In this document: positions 27,408 through 35,872 of the stretch, one piece after another
Position numbering within the stretch: the first letter of the stretch is position 1
How the letters are laid out: each line of letters opens with the position of its first letter
Origin: Alphaproteobacteria bacterium
GTDB taxonomy: Bacteria; Pseudomonadota; Alphaproteobacteria; Rhizobiales; JAJFHC01
Reading direction: 5' to 3'
Length of the DNA: 58,746 nt
NCBI GenBank assembly: GCA_021775805.1
Contig: JAJFHD010000145.1
Span: forward strand, 1-58,746
The notes under the pieces: generated by a model
Told to the model about the DNA's origin: nothing
Databases searched by the model: none
Seen by the model: only the letters and a program-made list of their open reading frames with translations
Made by a program: the position numbers and the translations under genes

Positions 27408-27791
27408 ATGATTCGTTCGTCCACCGTCCTGCAGGTCCGCGATGTGGTGGCGAGCGAGGCGTTCTACCGGGAGCAGCTCGGCTTCACCACCGCAGGCTTC
27501 TGGGGCGAGCCGCCGTGTTTCTGCATCGTCGGGCGCGGTACGGTGACGGTCTTTCTCGATCAGGCCCGCTCTGGCGACCCGATTCCCGTCAACCAGTATT
27601 GGGCTGCTTACATCTATGTAGCCGATGTCGGGGCGCTGCTTGGCGAAGTCACAAACAACGCTGTCGACATTCTGCGCGGTCCCGAAGACACGCCCTACGG
27701 CTGCCGCGATTTCGATGTTCGCGATCCCGATGGCCACATCCTTTGTTTCGGCCAGGACCTGACGCCGGGTCCCGATGGTCCTGGACTATGA
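27408..27791 (+). CDS. Glyoxalase/bleomycin-resistance (VOC) fold protein 1
   Basis: The start is placed at the ATG at 27408 (MIRSSTVLQVRDVVASEAFY), giving 127 aa; a TTG at 27387 would add seven. It is a single vicinal-oxygen-chelate module pair: VLQVRDVVASEAFYREQLGF and FDVRDPDGHILCFGQ. The first module lacks an obvious first metal His, so activity is uncertain. It overlaps the next VOC gene's upstream region by a few bases only. Confidence 0.82.
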   Translation: MIRSSTVLQVRDVVASEAFYREQLGFTTAGFWGEPPCFCIVGRGTVTVFLDQARSGDPIPVNQYWAAYIYVADVGALLGEVTNNAVDILRGPEDTPYGCRDFDVRDPDGHILCFGQDLTPGPDGPGL

Positions 27792-27816
27792 CGACGTGCC
27801 GGATTGGGAGACAGCA

Positions 27817-28227
27817 ATGAACAAGACCGCGCCGGTTATCGAAGACGCTGTCGCCATTGTGCCGGTACGCGATGTCACCGCCACAATGGACTTTTACGCC
27901 GACACCTTAGGCTTCGAGCGGCGGATGATTTCCGACGACAAGGCCTTTGGCATCGTTGTGCACGGCGAGGCGGCGGTTCACTTTGTCCGCGCCGATGACG
28001 ACGCGTCACTGGCGGCCACTGCCAATCATATTTCGATCTATCTGTGGGTCCAGGGTGTCGATGCGTTGTATGAACATCTGAAACCGGCACTGGAAATGCT
28101 GCCGTCCGGCCGGGTGAGGGCACCGTTCGACCAGCCATACGGCCTGCGCGAGTTTCACGTCAAGGACCCGGACGGGTGTCTGCTTTTCTTTGGCGAAAAT
28201 CCGGATGGTGAGTCCCATGAACCTTAA
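27817..28227 (+). CDS. Glyoxalase/bleomycin-resistance (VOC) fold protein 2
   Basis: The ATG at 27817 follows GGGAG closely and gives 136 aa. It shows IVPVRDVTATMDFYADTLGFERR and the C-terminal FHVKDPDGCLLFFGEN, with a second His in AAVHFVRADD. Together with the preceding gene it forms a pair of single-chain VOC proteins. The function is not assignable beyond the fold. The tail overlaps the start of the next small membrane-protein gene. Confidence 0.82.
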   Translation: MNKTAPVIEDAVAIVPVRDVTATMDFYADTLGFERRMISDDKAFGIVVHGEAAVHFVRADDDASLAATANHISIYLWVQGVDALYEHLKPALEMLPSGRVRAPFDQPYGLREFHVKDPDGCLLFFGENPDGESHEP

Positions 28228-28654
28228 GGTCCTGGGCCGCCATGTCCTGGCCGTGCTTGCCGGCGCCGTGGCGGGTATGCTGGCCGTGACCGCTGTGCAA
28301 GCGGTCGGTCATGCAATCTACCCGGTTGTGAATTTTGAAGGCGCCGACGCGGCGGCCCTGGAGAAACTTATCGCGGCCCTGCCTGTGGGAGCCCTGCTGT
28401 TTGTCGTCCTTGCCTGGCTGGCCGGAGGTCTTCTGGGAGGGTACACAGCAACCTGCATTGCGCCCGGCCGGTCACTCATGCCAGCCATCACCGTCGGCAT
28501 GTTTTTGTTGGCTGCAACGGCCGCGACGTTGTTCGCTGTTCCACATCCAGTCTGGATGACCGTCGCTGGTTTCATCGTACCGCTGCCCGCTGCTCTTGCC
28601 GGTGGCTGGGCGGGGCGCCGTCTCATGACATGGCGCTCGGACAGGCAACTCTGA
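28217..28654 (+). CDS. Small membrane protein, four helices, unknown function
   Basis: The start is the ATG at 28217 (MNLKVLGRHVLAVLAGAVAG), giving about 145 aa. Four hydrophobic stretches are seen: about residues 8-30, 55-75, 87-105 and 112-132, with Gly-rich turns (LAGGLLGGYTA). No known family can be named. It overlaps the VOC gene by 11 bases, so it is probably in that operon. It is convergent with the MarR gene. Confidence 0.7.
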   Translation: MNLKVLGRHVLAVLAGAVAGMLAVTAVQAVGHAIYPVVNFEGADAAALEKLIAALPVGALLFVVLAWLAGGLLGGYTATCIAPGRSLMPAITVGMFLLAATAATLFAVPHPVWMTVAGFIVPLPAALAGGWAGRRLMTWRSDRQL

Positions 28655-28663
28655 CCCAGGGCA

Positions 28664-29179
28664 TCAGCCGATTTTTGCAAGCAGGCGGCGGATTTGGACT
28701 CGTTCCTTGTCCGACAGCGCCGACAGCATGCTCTCCTCCGTTGCCACATGAGATACGATCATCTCTTCCGCCAGCGCATACCCTTCGTCGGTCAGGGCGA
28801 TCTTCAGGCCGCGCCGGTCGCTGGGATCCATGGTCCGCTCGATCAGGCCGCGATTTTCCAGGCGGTCGAGCCGGTTGGTCATTGCGGATGTGGAAAGCAT
28901 CATTTCCTTGGCGAGTGCCGATGGCGACAGGCTTTCTCCGTGACCCTGCCGGCGAAGGGTCAGAAGCACATCCGACCCGGCAATGTCCAGGTCGCGCGTC
29001 GCCCAGTTTGCCAGAACCGCCTGGCGTAACTTTTCACCAGCCCGCCAGATATCACCGCAGACCGCCATCGGCATCGGATCGATATCGGGGCGTTCGCGCC
29101 GCCATTGCTCCAGAATTGTCTCCATGTTCAGGCCGCCGGTCGCATCTGTAGCGGGCGCGGATTTTTCCTCTTGACTCAT
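28664..29179 (-). CDS. MarR-family transcriptional regulator
   Basis: The start is the ATG at 29179 (MSQEEKSAPATDATGG), giving 171 aa. A winged helix-turn-helix follows a helical dimerisation region: LSPSALAKEMMLSTSAMTNRLDRLENRGLIERTMDPSDRRGLKIALTDEG (shown in part) is typical MarR. It is divergent from the NAD(P)-binding gene, and two TTGATAT motifs lie between them. It is a plausible autorepressor and repressor of that neighbour; the ligand is unknown. Confidence 0.9.
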   Translation of the reverse strand: MSQEEKSAPATDATGGLNMETILEQWRRERPDIDPMPMAVCGDIWRAGEKLRQAVLANWATRDLDIAGSDVLLTLRRQGHGESLSPSALAKEMMLSTSAMTNRLDRLENRGLIERTMDPSDRRGLKIALTDEGYALAEEMIVSHVATEESMLSALSDKERVQIRRLLAKIG

Positions 29180-29200
29180 CGATAGTACCACCTTATATAT

Positions 29201-29223
29201 TTTGATATCAAATTACTTGATAT
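29201..29223. promoter_or_regulatory. Candidate MarR operator
   Basis: TTTGATATCAAA (29201-29212) is a perfect 12-base palindrome, and its half TTGATAT recurs at 29217-29223, 15 bases on. It lies 21 bases upstream of the MarR start and about 135 bases before the divergent gene. The region is AT-rich, unlike the surroundings. Binding by the neighbour MarR protein is inference. Confidence 0.55.
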
Positions 29224-29357
29224 GTTATTATCTTTAATCAAGATGTCCTGCACGGAGTATCCCACGGCGTCCTGATTGTAAAGCAGAACCACTCGGCTGA
29301 GTCACGAGCAGATCAAAACCGGCCGATCTGGCGCGAAATCAAAAGGAGAATGCGAAA

Positions 29358-29999
29358 ATGAAGATCATCGTATTTGGAGCGACAGGCGACGTTGGAAATC
29401 GTTTCGTTAAGGAGGCCGCGGCGCGAGGTCACGAAGTGTCCGCCGTTGTTAGGAACAGGAACAAACTGGACCGGCTTCCGGAGTCGGTGTCCGTCCACGT
29501 CGCCGATGTGAACGACGCAAGCGCGGTTGTCGAAGCCCTGGGCGGCCACGACCTGGCCGTGACAGCTCTTCGCCCGCCCGCAGGCCGGGAAACAGAATTA
29601 CCGGCCATGACCAAAACCGTCCTGGACGCTGCGGTGCAAACCCGAACCCGCCTGCTGATTGTCGGGGGCGCCGCCAACCTGAAGCTCCCCGATAACAGCG
29701 GCTACACAGTTCTGACCGCGCCGGACTTTCTGCCTGAAGCCTGGAAACCGATCGCCACGGCCTGCCAGATCCAGTTCGAGAACTGCCTTGCCCAGCAAGA
29801 CGCCGCCTGGACCTATTTCAGCCCGCCGGCGATTCTGGAACCCGGCTTGCGTACCGGGCGCTACCGCCGCGGATCGGACACCCTGCTGATTGATGAGGCT
29901 GGTGAGTCCAGAATCTCGATGGAAGACTTTGCCGTCGCCATGATGGATGTGGCCGAAACACCCAACGAGCCTGCCCGGCGCATAACGGTCGCATACTAA
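29358..29999 (+). CDS. NAD(P)-binding atypical SDR (NmrA/YwnB-like)
   Basis: The protein is 213 aa with an N-terminal Rossmann motif IVFGATGDVGNRFVKEAAARGHEVSAVVRN (in part). The glycine pattern GATGDVG fits the atypical short-chain dehydrogenase family of NAD(P)H-binding isomerase-like proteins, which lacks the YxxxK catalytic pair. The substrate is unknown. It has GGAG upstream and is divergent from the MarR gene, so it is the likely target of that regulator. Confidence 0.85.
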   Translation: MKIIVFGATGDVGNRFVKEAAARGHEVSAVVRNRNKLDRLPESVSVHVADVNDASAVVEALGGHDLAVTALRPPAGRETELPAMTKTVLDAAVQTRTRLLIVGGAANLKLPDNSGYTVLTAPDFLPEAWKPIATACQIQFENCLAQQDAAWTYFSPPAILEPGLRTGRYRRGSDTLLIDEAGESRISMEDFAVAMMDVAETPNEPARRITVAY

Positions 30000-30055
30000 A
30001 AAAGGACAGCGGGGCGTGGAATTCCAGCCCCGTTCTAACCCGGAAACATCAATTC

Positions 30056-31093
30056 ATGACCAAGTTTCAAAGTGCCACACAACCCGACCGGATGTCGGAG
30101 ACCAGAGCCCGTCCGGTGAAACGGGGGCATCTGTTGATGTTGCTGGCAACCGTACTCGTGGCGACGTCTTTTCCGGTTGGTGCAGCAATCACCAGCCAAA
30201 TGGACAGCCTGGTTCTGACATTTCTGCGTTTCAGCCTGGCGGCAGTACTGTTTGCGCCCATCGTGCACTGGCGCTACGGATTGAAGATGCCAGGTCTGTC
30301 CGGGCTGGTCCGTTACAGTATCCTGAGCGCCTGCCTCGTTGCATTCTTCTGGGGAATGTTCGCGGCCCTGCGCTACACGTCGGCACTCAACACGGCGACA
30401 ATCTTCTGCCTGACGCCGATCATCACGGCCTTTGCCTCCAGGCTGCTGCTCGGTGAACACCTGAACGGTGTGGCGAAACTGGCGTTGCCGATCGGTGTGA
30501 TTGGTGCGGTCTGGGTGATCTTTCGGGGCGATACAGCCGCCCTTCTCGCCCTTGAGCTCGGGCTCGGTGATGGCATTTTTCTGGCTGGCACTGTCGCGCT
30601 CGGTTTCTACAGCCCGTTCGTCAAGTTCTTCCATCGCGGCGAACCCATGGCACAGATGACGTTCTGGACATTGGCCACCGGTGCTGTCTGGCTCCTGATT
30701 CTCTCAGCGCCTCGCCTGTCGGATGTGGCATGGAGTACGGTTCCGGTGACTGTCTATGGCGGCATCGCATACCTGGCGGTGTTCACCACCCTCGTCACCT
30801 TCTTCGTGTTCCAGTGGAGCACCGGCATCATCGGCCCGACCAAGGTTATGTCCTATGCATTCCTCAATCCGGCGCTGGTTCTCGGCATTGGCGTGATCCT
30901 CGGCCAGCCTGCACCGCCGTCTGAAACCTACCCCGGGCTCGTGATCATTCTGGCAGCGACCGTGGTTCTGCAAATGTCCCGCACACCGGTAGACAGTGCA
31001 CCGGATCCCTCGAACGCCCCGCGACCACCGCGTGAAGACACGGTCCGCCGCGACAGCCTGGCATTCCTGCAACCTGAAAGGATGAAACCATGA
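30056..31093 (+). CDS. EamA/DMT-family transporter
   Basis: The protein is 345 aa with about ten membrane segments arranged as two EamA repeats (for example LTFLRFSLAAVLFAPIVHW and ALNTATIFCLTPIITAFASRLLLGE). The second repeat ends LNPALVLGIGVILGQ. Substrate cannot be predicted; DMT exporters handle amino acids, metabolites or drugs. A hydrophilic C-terminal tail of about 35 residues is unusual for the family. It overlaps aox by 4 bases. Confidence 0.88.
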   Translation: MTKFQSATQPDRMSETRARPVKRGHLLMLLATVLVATSFPVGAAITSQMDSLVLTFLRFSLAAVLFAPIVHWRYGLKMPGLSGLVRYSILSACLVAFFWGMFAALRYTSALNTATIFCLTPIITAFASRLLLGEHLNGVAKLALPIGVIGAVWVIFRGDTAALLALELGLGDGIFLAGTVALGFYSPFVKFFHRGEPMAQMTFWTLATGAVWLLILSAPRLSDVAWSTVPVTVYGGIAYLAVFTTLVTFFVFQWSTGIIGPTKVMSYAFLNPALVLGIGVILGQPAPPSETYPGLVIILAATVVLQMSRTPVDSAPDPSNAPRPPREDTVRRDSLAFLQPERMKP

Positions 31094-31779
31094 AAGACCT
31101 GAACCCAAACCCAGCCACGGAACATGCGATGCTTCACCGCGTGCCCGAGGATCTGAGCGACCGGATCGCCTTCGCGTTCGTGAAGTCGCTGCGTTTCATC
31201 GCTGACCGATTTTTTGCGCAACGCTATGGTCATCGCGCGGTGGTGCTTGAAACTGTCGCGGCAGTGCCCGGCATGGTGGCCGGATTGTTGCAGCACTTGA
31301 AAGCGCTCCGACGGATCAGGGACGATGAAGGCTGGATCCGGGAACTGCTGGAGGAGGCCGACAACGAACGCATGCACCTGATGACTTTCGTGCAAATTGC
31401 CATGCCAACAATGGCCGAACGGATCGTCATCATGATAACGCAGGCGATCTTCTACAATTTCTATTTCTTCCTCTATCTGTTCGCGCCGAAGACGGCGCAC
31501 CGGGTCGTCGGCTACTTCGAGGAAGAGGCTGTTGCCAGCTACACCCACTTCCTTGAACAGATCGACACCGGCGTGCAGAAGAACGTGCCGGCGCCGCAGA
31601 TCGCCATCGACTATTGGAACCTTGCCCATGATGCCACACTACGCGACGTGGTCATCGTTGTTCGTGAAGACGAAGCCGGTCACCGCGACCGCAACCACGG
31701 CTTTGCCGATACGCTCAAGCGCGGCGATAGCCCGGTTGGAACACGTCACATGACACCGGCTGAGCGAACCGGGAGATAA
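31090..31779 (+). CDS. aox: Alternative oxidase (AOX), cyanide-insensitive quinol oxidase
   Basis: AOX is a di-iron ubiquinol oxidase reducing oxygen to water without pumping protons. The 229 aa protein has all ligand positions: Glu54 (LETVAAVPGMV), Glu93-x-x-His96 (NERMHLMTF), Glu144 (YFEEEAVASYT) and Glu195-x-x-His198 (EDEAGHRDRNH). Tyr151 matches the conserved catalytic Tyr. It is an inner-membrane-associated protein with two hydrophobic helices. Its start overlaps the transporter stop. AOX is sporadic in bacteria; alphaproteobacterial forms are near the mitochondrial lineage. Confidence 0.95.
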   Translation: MKDLNPNPATEHAMLHRVPEDLSDRIAFAFVKSLRFIADRFFAQRYGHRAVVLETVAAVPGMVAGLLQHLKALRRIRDDEGWIRELLEEADNERMHLMTFVQIAMPTMAERIVIMITQAIFYNFYFFLYLFAPKTAHRVVGYFEEEAVASYTHFLEQIDTGVQKNVPAPQIAIDYWNLAHDATLRDVVIVVREDEAGHRDRNHGFADTLKRGDSPVGTRHMTPAERTGR

Positions 31780-31782
31780 CCC

Positions 31783-32271
31783 ATGACTCCGACCGCGATA
31801 TTTGTCTTGCAATTTGCGATCAGCCTGTTGGCTTTTTCCCTGCTTGCCGTCTGGTATGCGGCACCCTGGCTTGCCGGTAAAACGACGACAGTCGCGCTCT
31901 CGATCCTCGTTCTGCCACACGCCTTTCGCCATATCGGCATGAGTTTTCTCGTGCCCAGCCTCAACAGCGGCATGATGCCTGAAGCGTTTTCGACGGCAGC
32001 CGGCTATGGCGATCTCGCGGCGGCCGTTATGGCAATCGGTGCCCTGGCAGCCATGCATTGGGGTTCGACTTTGGCGATACCGCTGATATGGGTGTTCAAC
32101 ATTGCCGGCGTCGCAGATCTGCTGAACGCCCTGCGGCAGGCCGAAGCCATCGACCATTTCGGATCGACCTGGTTTATTCCCACATTCCTGGTGCCGCTCC
32201 TGCTGGTGACACACGTGATGATCTTTGTCAGGCTTTTCAAAGGAGCGGAGATTAATGAAAACGCTGCCTGA
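31783..32271 (+). CDS. Membrane protein, unknown function, downstream of aox
   Basis: The protein is 162 aa with hydrophobic segments at about 5-30, 40-60, 75-92 (GYGDLAAAVMAIGALAAMHWG), 95-115 and 130-150. No family recognised with confidence. A His-rich context (LPHAFRHIGMSF) is seen between helices 2 and 3. It starts 3 bases after aox and overlaps the DUF1971 gene by 17 bases, so it is surely in the same transcript. Confidence 0.78.
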   Translation: MTPTAIFVLQFAISLLAFSLLAVWYAAPWLAGKTTTVALSILVLPHAFRHIGMSFLVPSLNSGMMPEAFSTAAGYGDLAAAVMAIGALAAMHWGSTLAIPLIWVFNIAGVADLLNALRQAEAIDHFGSTWFIPTFLVPLLLVTHVMIFVRLFKGAEINENAA

Positions 32272-32527
32272 AAACGTCGCAAGCTACAGCCGGACGACTG
32301 AGTTCGACGAGAACACCGTTCCGGCGAAACTGCTGCAAGACCACAGCACCAAACCGGACGTGTGGGGCGTAATCCGGATCATCTCCGGCAGCCTGCGCTA
32401 CACCATACCGTCCCGGCGGGAAGAAATCGTACTGACGGCGCAACGCTGCGGCATCGTCGAACCCGAAGTGCTCCACCATGTCAAACCGATTGGCAGCGTA
32501 ATCTTCTATATCGAGTTCTATCGTTGA
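32255..32527 (+). CDS. DUF1971 (TehB-like/cupin) small protein
   Basis: The start is the ATG at 32255, preceded by AAGGAGCGGAG. The 90 aa product resembles DUF1971, a small beta-rich domain also fused to TehB-type methyltransferases: LPENVASYSRTTEFDENTVP and the turn VWGVIRIISGSLRYTI. It has His residues in VLHHVKPIGS. The function is unknown. It ends the transporter-aox-membrane-DUF1971 operon and is convergent with adenosine kinase. Confidence 0.8.
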   Translation: MKTLPENVASYSRTTEFDENTVPAKLLQDHSTKPDVWGVIRIISGSLRYTIPSRREEIVLTAQRCGIVEPEVLHHVKPIGSVIFYIEFYR

Positions 32528-32540
32528 GTTTTGGCTGCAC

Positions 32541-33533
32541 TCACAGACCGGCCCGTTCAGCAAGATCCTTCAGGGAGAGTTCCGGTCTCGCCCCAATGTG
32601 GCTGATGATCTCGGCGGCAGCGATCGCCCCCAACCGGCCGCAGTGAGCGAGCGGCTTGCCGTTCGTGAAACCGTGGAGAAAGCCAGCGGCAAACAGGTCG
32701 CCGGCACCGGTGGCATCGACCAGCTTGTCGATCGGTTCAGCGTCGACCACATGGACCTCGTCGGCGGCGGCGACCACACATCCCTTCTCGCTGCGGGTCA
32801 GCACCGCAAGTTTGCAGTCGCCGCGGGCGGCTTGAAGGGCCGCGTCGAAACTGTCGACCTCGTAGAGCGAGCAGATTTCGGCTTCGTTTGCGAACAGAAC
32901 GTCGACGTCCTCGCGCAGCAAGCCCTTGAACTCGTCGCGGTACCGGTCAACGCAAAATGCGTCCGACAGGGTAAGGGACACGATGCGGTCCGCGTCATGG
33001 GCCAGTTTGGCGGCTTTCAGAAACGCCTTCTTGGCCTCAGCCGGATCCCACAGGTAGCCTTCCAGGTACGTCACCTTGGCCGATTGTATTCTCGATGGCT
33101 CGACGTCGTCGGGCCCCAGGCCGACACAGGCACCGAGGAACGTGTTCATGGTGCGCTCGCCGTCCGGTGACACCAGGATCATGCTGCGTGCCGTCGCCGG
33201 TCCCGATGTCGCCGGGGCGACCGAAAAATCCACACCCACCGCCCGGATGTCGTGACCGAAGACGTCACCCAGCTGGTCGTCGCGGACCTTGCCGATATAG
33301 GCGCCGTTGCCGCCGAACGAGGCGATGCCGGCAATCGTATTGGCGGCCGATCCGCCGGAGATCTCAATGCCCGGTCCCATGGCGTCGTAGAGTGTCCGGG
33401 CCTGGTCCTCATCGACCAGGTGCATGGCGCCTTTGGAGATATTGTGGGTTTCCAGAAAATCATCGTCGATACGCGCAAGCACGTCGACGATGGCGTTGCC
33501 GATTCCGACAACGTCGACAGGATTATGGGTCAT
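32541..33533 (-). CDS. Adenosine kinase, PfkB family
   Basis: The protein is 330 aa. PfkB signatures are present: SGGSAANTIAGIASFGG in the first third and DATGAGDLFAAGFLHG near the C terminus (anion hole and catalytic Asp). The closest match is the alphaproteobacterial adenosine kinase group. It probably phosphorylates adenosine to AMP, though other PfkB sugars cannot be excluded without comparison. It is divergent from the CysZ-like gene. Confidence 0.9.
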   Translation of the reverse strand: MTHNPVDVVGIGNAIVDVLARIDDDFLETHNISKGAMHLVDEDQARTLYDAMGPGIEISGGSAANTIAGIASFGGNGAYIGKVRDDQLGDVFGHDIRAVGVDFSVAPATSGPATARSMILVSPDGERTMNTFLGACVGLGPDDVEPSRIQSAKVTYLEGYLWDPAEAKKAFLKAAKLAHDADRIVSLTLSDAFCVDRYRDEFKGLLREDVDVLFANEAEICSLYEVDSFDAALQAARGDCKLAVLTRSEKGCVVAAADEVHVVDAEPIDKLVDATGAGDLFAAGFLHGFTNGKPLAHCGRLGAIAAAEIISHIGARPELSLKDLAERAGL

Positions 33534-33696
33534 CTGTGGGAAACTCCAGCCAAAGTGGGAAAAATATTGCGGCGGAGTATAGGGACACGCACCGGTCTGG
33601 CAATCTGAAATTCAAACACAGCCTTGTTTATTCCCAAAAGACGCATTACGTCCCACCCGAGTGCGTTTTAACCCGAAGTTCAAGACAGGTTCGTAA

Positions 33697-34383
33697 ATGA
33701 TAACGAGTGCGTTCAAGGCCATCGACCAGATGTTTTCACCGCCCTTTCGAATGGTGCTTCTGAAAGCTTTGGGCCTGACGCTGGGTCTGTTTGTGGCCGT
33801 TGGCGTCGGCCTGCAGGCAATCCTGGCACATTTCACGATCTCGGATCTGCCGTATGTGGACACGGCGATTGCTGTGCTCGCGGGTCTCGGTGTCATCATA
33901 GGCCTGGTTTTCCTGATCAGCCCGATCACCGGCCTGTTTGCCGGCATCTTTCTCGACCAGGTTGCGGAAGCCGTCGAAGAGCGTCACTACCCCGACGATA
34001 CGCCGGGCACCGAACTGCCGGTCACCCAGTCGATGGGCGTCGCGTTGAAGTTCACCGCCATTCTGATCGTTGTAAATATCCTGGTCCTGCTCGTGGCCTG
34101 GGTTCCCGGTTTGAACATCGTCGCCTTCCTGTTCGGCAATGGCTATCTGCTCGGCCGGGAATATTTCGAGATGGTCGGCATGCGCCACATGCCTCCTGAC
34201 GACGCCAAGGCATTGCGCCGCGAAAACTCATCGAAAGTACTGATGGCGGGTTTCATGCTCGCAGGCCTTGCCATGATTCCGTTCGCCAACCTGCTGCTGC
34301 CGCTGTTTGCCACCGCCTTCATGGTCCACGTCTTCAAGTCGACCTATGCCGCCAGCAACAGACGCATGATTGAAGCGCACTGA
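33697..34383 (+). CDS. EI24/CysZ-like membrane protein
   Basis: The protein is 228 aa with about five membrane segments and the pattern of the EI24 domain (etoposide-induced 2.4 / CysZ), for example LVFLISPITGLFAGIFLDQVAEAVE and NGYLLGREYFEMVGMRHM. CysZ members import sulfate; whether this one does is not shown here. No cysteine-synthesis gene lies nearby. Confidence 0.85.
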   Translation: MITSAFKAIDQMFSPPFRMVLLKALGLTLGLFVAVGVGLQAILAHFTISDLPYVDTAIAVLAGLGVIIGLVFLISPITGLFAGIFLDQVAEAVEERHYPDDTPGTELPVTQSMGVALKFTAILIVVNILVLLVAWVPGLNIVAFLFGNGYLLGREYFEMVGMRHMPPDDAKALRRENSSKVLMAGFMLAGLAMIPFANLLLPLFATAFMVHVFKSTYAASNRRMIEAH

Positions 34384-34513
34384 GTTTTGTCGGGGGAGCG
34401 CTCATCGTAGGTCCGTTATACCAGCGGCATTGATAATCGTTCTTGCACCACTTGACACAGCCGACAGCCGATACATTCATCCAATGCCACCGTCGGGTGA
34501 CCGTGCTCCGCCT

Positions 34514-34921
34514 TTATGTCCAACCCGGCATGGCATCGACAACTGTGTCGTGATCGAATTGCAGACTGCCATTTTCCACCTGTGAATTTCTGACGACGAG
34601 ACCGAAAACGAGACCGTGCGAATTAACCGAAAACGGACGCACCCGGATGTCAGCTATCAACTTGCCCCCTAGTTTTTCTCTATGCTGGGATAAAATTGTC
34701 GACAGGCCTTGCTGGCGGGAGTTCGATCGTAGCCCCAAATCTTCAATCTCGTACCAGATTAGATTCCCATCAAGATCAAATACATACGTGACAACAAAGT
34801 CCCTCGTGTCATTGCCTTCAGAACTGAATTGGACATCGATCCGGTACAGTGCATCATTATCAAGCCGTCCGACGTCTTTCAGGTGCCACGCATCTGGAAC
34901 AAGCCTGATTTTGATGCTCAT
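34514..34921 (-). CDS. Hypothetical protein
   Basis: The open frame encodes 135 aa from an ATG preceded by GAAGAAG. The sequence is beta-rich and soluble (RIDVQFSSEGNDTRDFVVTY, VFDLDGNLIWYEIEDLG) with no family I can name. The DNA is lower in GC than flanks, which would fit a recent acquisition, or the frame may not be expressed. It lies alone between CysZ-like and nth with about 130-150 bases on either side. Confidence 0.55.
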   Translation of the reverse strand: MSIKIRLVPDAWHLKDVGRLDNDALYRIDVQFSSEGNDTRDFVVTYVFDLDGNLIWYEIEDLGLRSNSRQQGLSTILSQHREKLGGKLIADIRVRPFSVNSHGLVFGLVVRNSQVENGSLQFDHDTVVDAMPGWT

Positions 34922-35077
34922 CAGCGTGTCTTCTTCAAACCCCCAAAACGGTTCAGTTTCTCCAGACCATTAATTGGAGTCAACAGTACTCCGATCTCTC
35001 AGTCGGGTCACTGTTTCCGGGTCCGCGGTACATCCGTCGACCTTCGACTCCACCAATCGGAACCATCATCACCCGAC

Positions 35078-35710
35078 TTAAATCGTCTTGCCCTTGAACG
35101 AACACAGGTCCGAGATAATGCACGCCGGGCAGTCGGGTTTGCGCGCTTTGCACACATAACGCCCGTGCAGGATCAGCCAGTGATGGGCGTGGAGCATGAA
35201 TTCCGGCGGCACTCTTTTCTCCAGTTTCTTTTCGACCTCGAGCGGTGTCTTGCCCGGCGCCAGCTTCAGCCTGTTGCCGATCCTGAACAGGTGTGTGTCC
35301 ACAGCGATCGTAGGGATGCCGAACGCAATGTTGAGCACCACATTGGCGGTCTTGCGCCCGACCCCGGGCAGCGCCTCGAGTGCGTCGCGGTCCTGGGGTA
35401 CGATGCTGTCATGATCGGCAATCAGCCGTTCCGACAGCCCGATGACATTCTTGGCCTTGTTGCGGTAGAGCCCGATCGTCTTGATGTGGTCGCGGACTTT
35501 TGCCTCGCCCAGCGCGACCATTTTTTGCGCCGTGTCCGCGGCCTCGAACAGGTCTTTCGTCGCCCGGTTCACGCCCACATCCGTCGCCTGGGCCGACAGG
35601 ACAACCGCGACCAGAAGGGTAAATGGATTGACGTAGTCGAGCTCGCCCTTGGGGTCGGGATCGGCTGCCTGGAGCCTGCGAAACATTTCATGGATGTCGT
35701 CTTTTTTCAC
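35078..35710 (-). CDS. nth: Endonuclease III (DNA glycosylase/AP lyase)
   Basis: Nth removes oxidised pyrimidines and cleaves the AP site. The start is the GTG at 35710, preceded by AGGGAGCG; this gives 210 aa. The HhH motif LPGVGRKTANVVL with the catalytic Lys, the Asp in VDTHLFRIGNRL and the C-terminal iron-sulfur cluster Cys pattern CKARKPDCPACIISDLC are present. The frame stays open to 36265 across DUF2244, but that is antisense shadow. Confidence 0.95.
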   Translation of the reverse strand: MKKDDIHEMFRRLQAADPDPKGELDYVNPFTLLVAVVLSAQATDVGVNRATKDLFEAADTAQKMVALGEAKVRDHIKTIGLYRNKAKNVIGLSERLIADHDSIVPQDRDALEALPGVGRKTANVVLNIAFGIPTIAVDTHLFRIGNRLKLAPGKTPLEVEKKLEKRVPPEFMLHAHHWLILHGRYVCKARKPDCPACIISDLCSFKGKTI

Positions 35711-35872
35711 GATCGGTCGCTCCCTGTGTTGAGACACAAGGTAAGGCCGGCCAAGCCGCCGCGCAATGCGCGGCTGCCGGCAAGGCGTCAAAAATTTCCG
35801 CACCCGGCCAGGCTTCTGGTGATAGGCTTGACCGCTTGACGGAGAGGTGTCCAACAACCGGCCGTATGCTCC

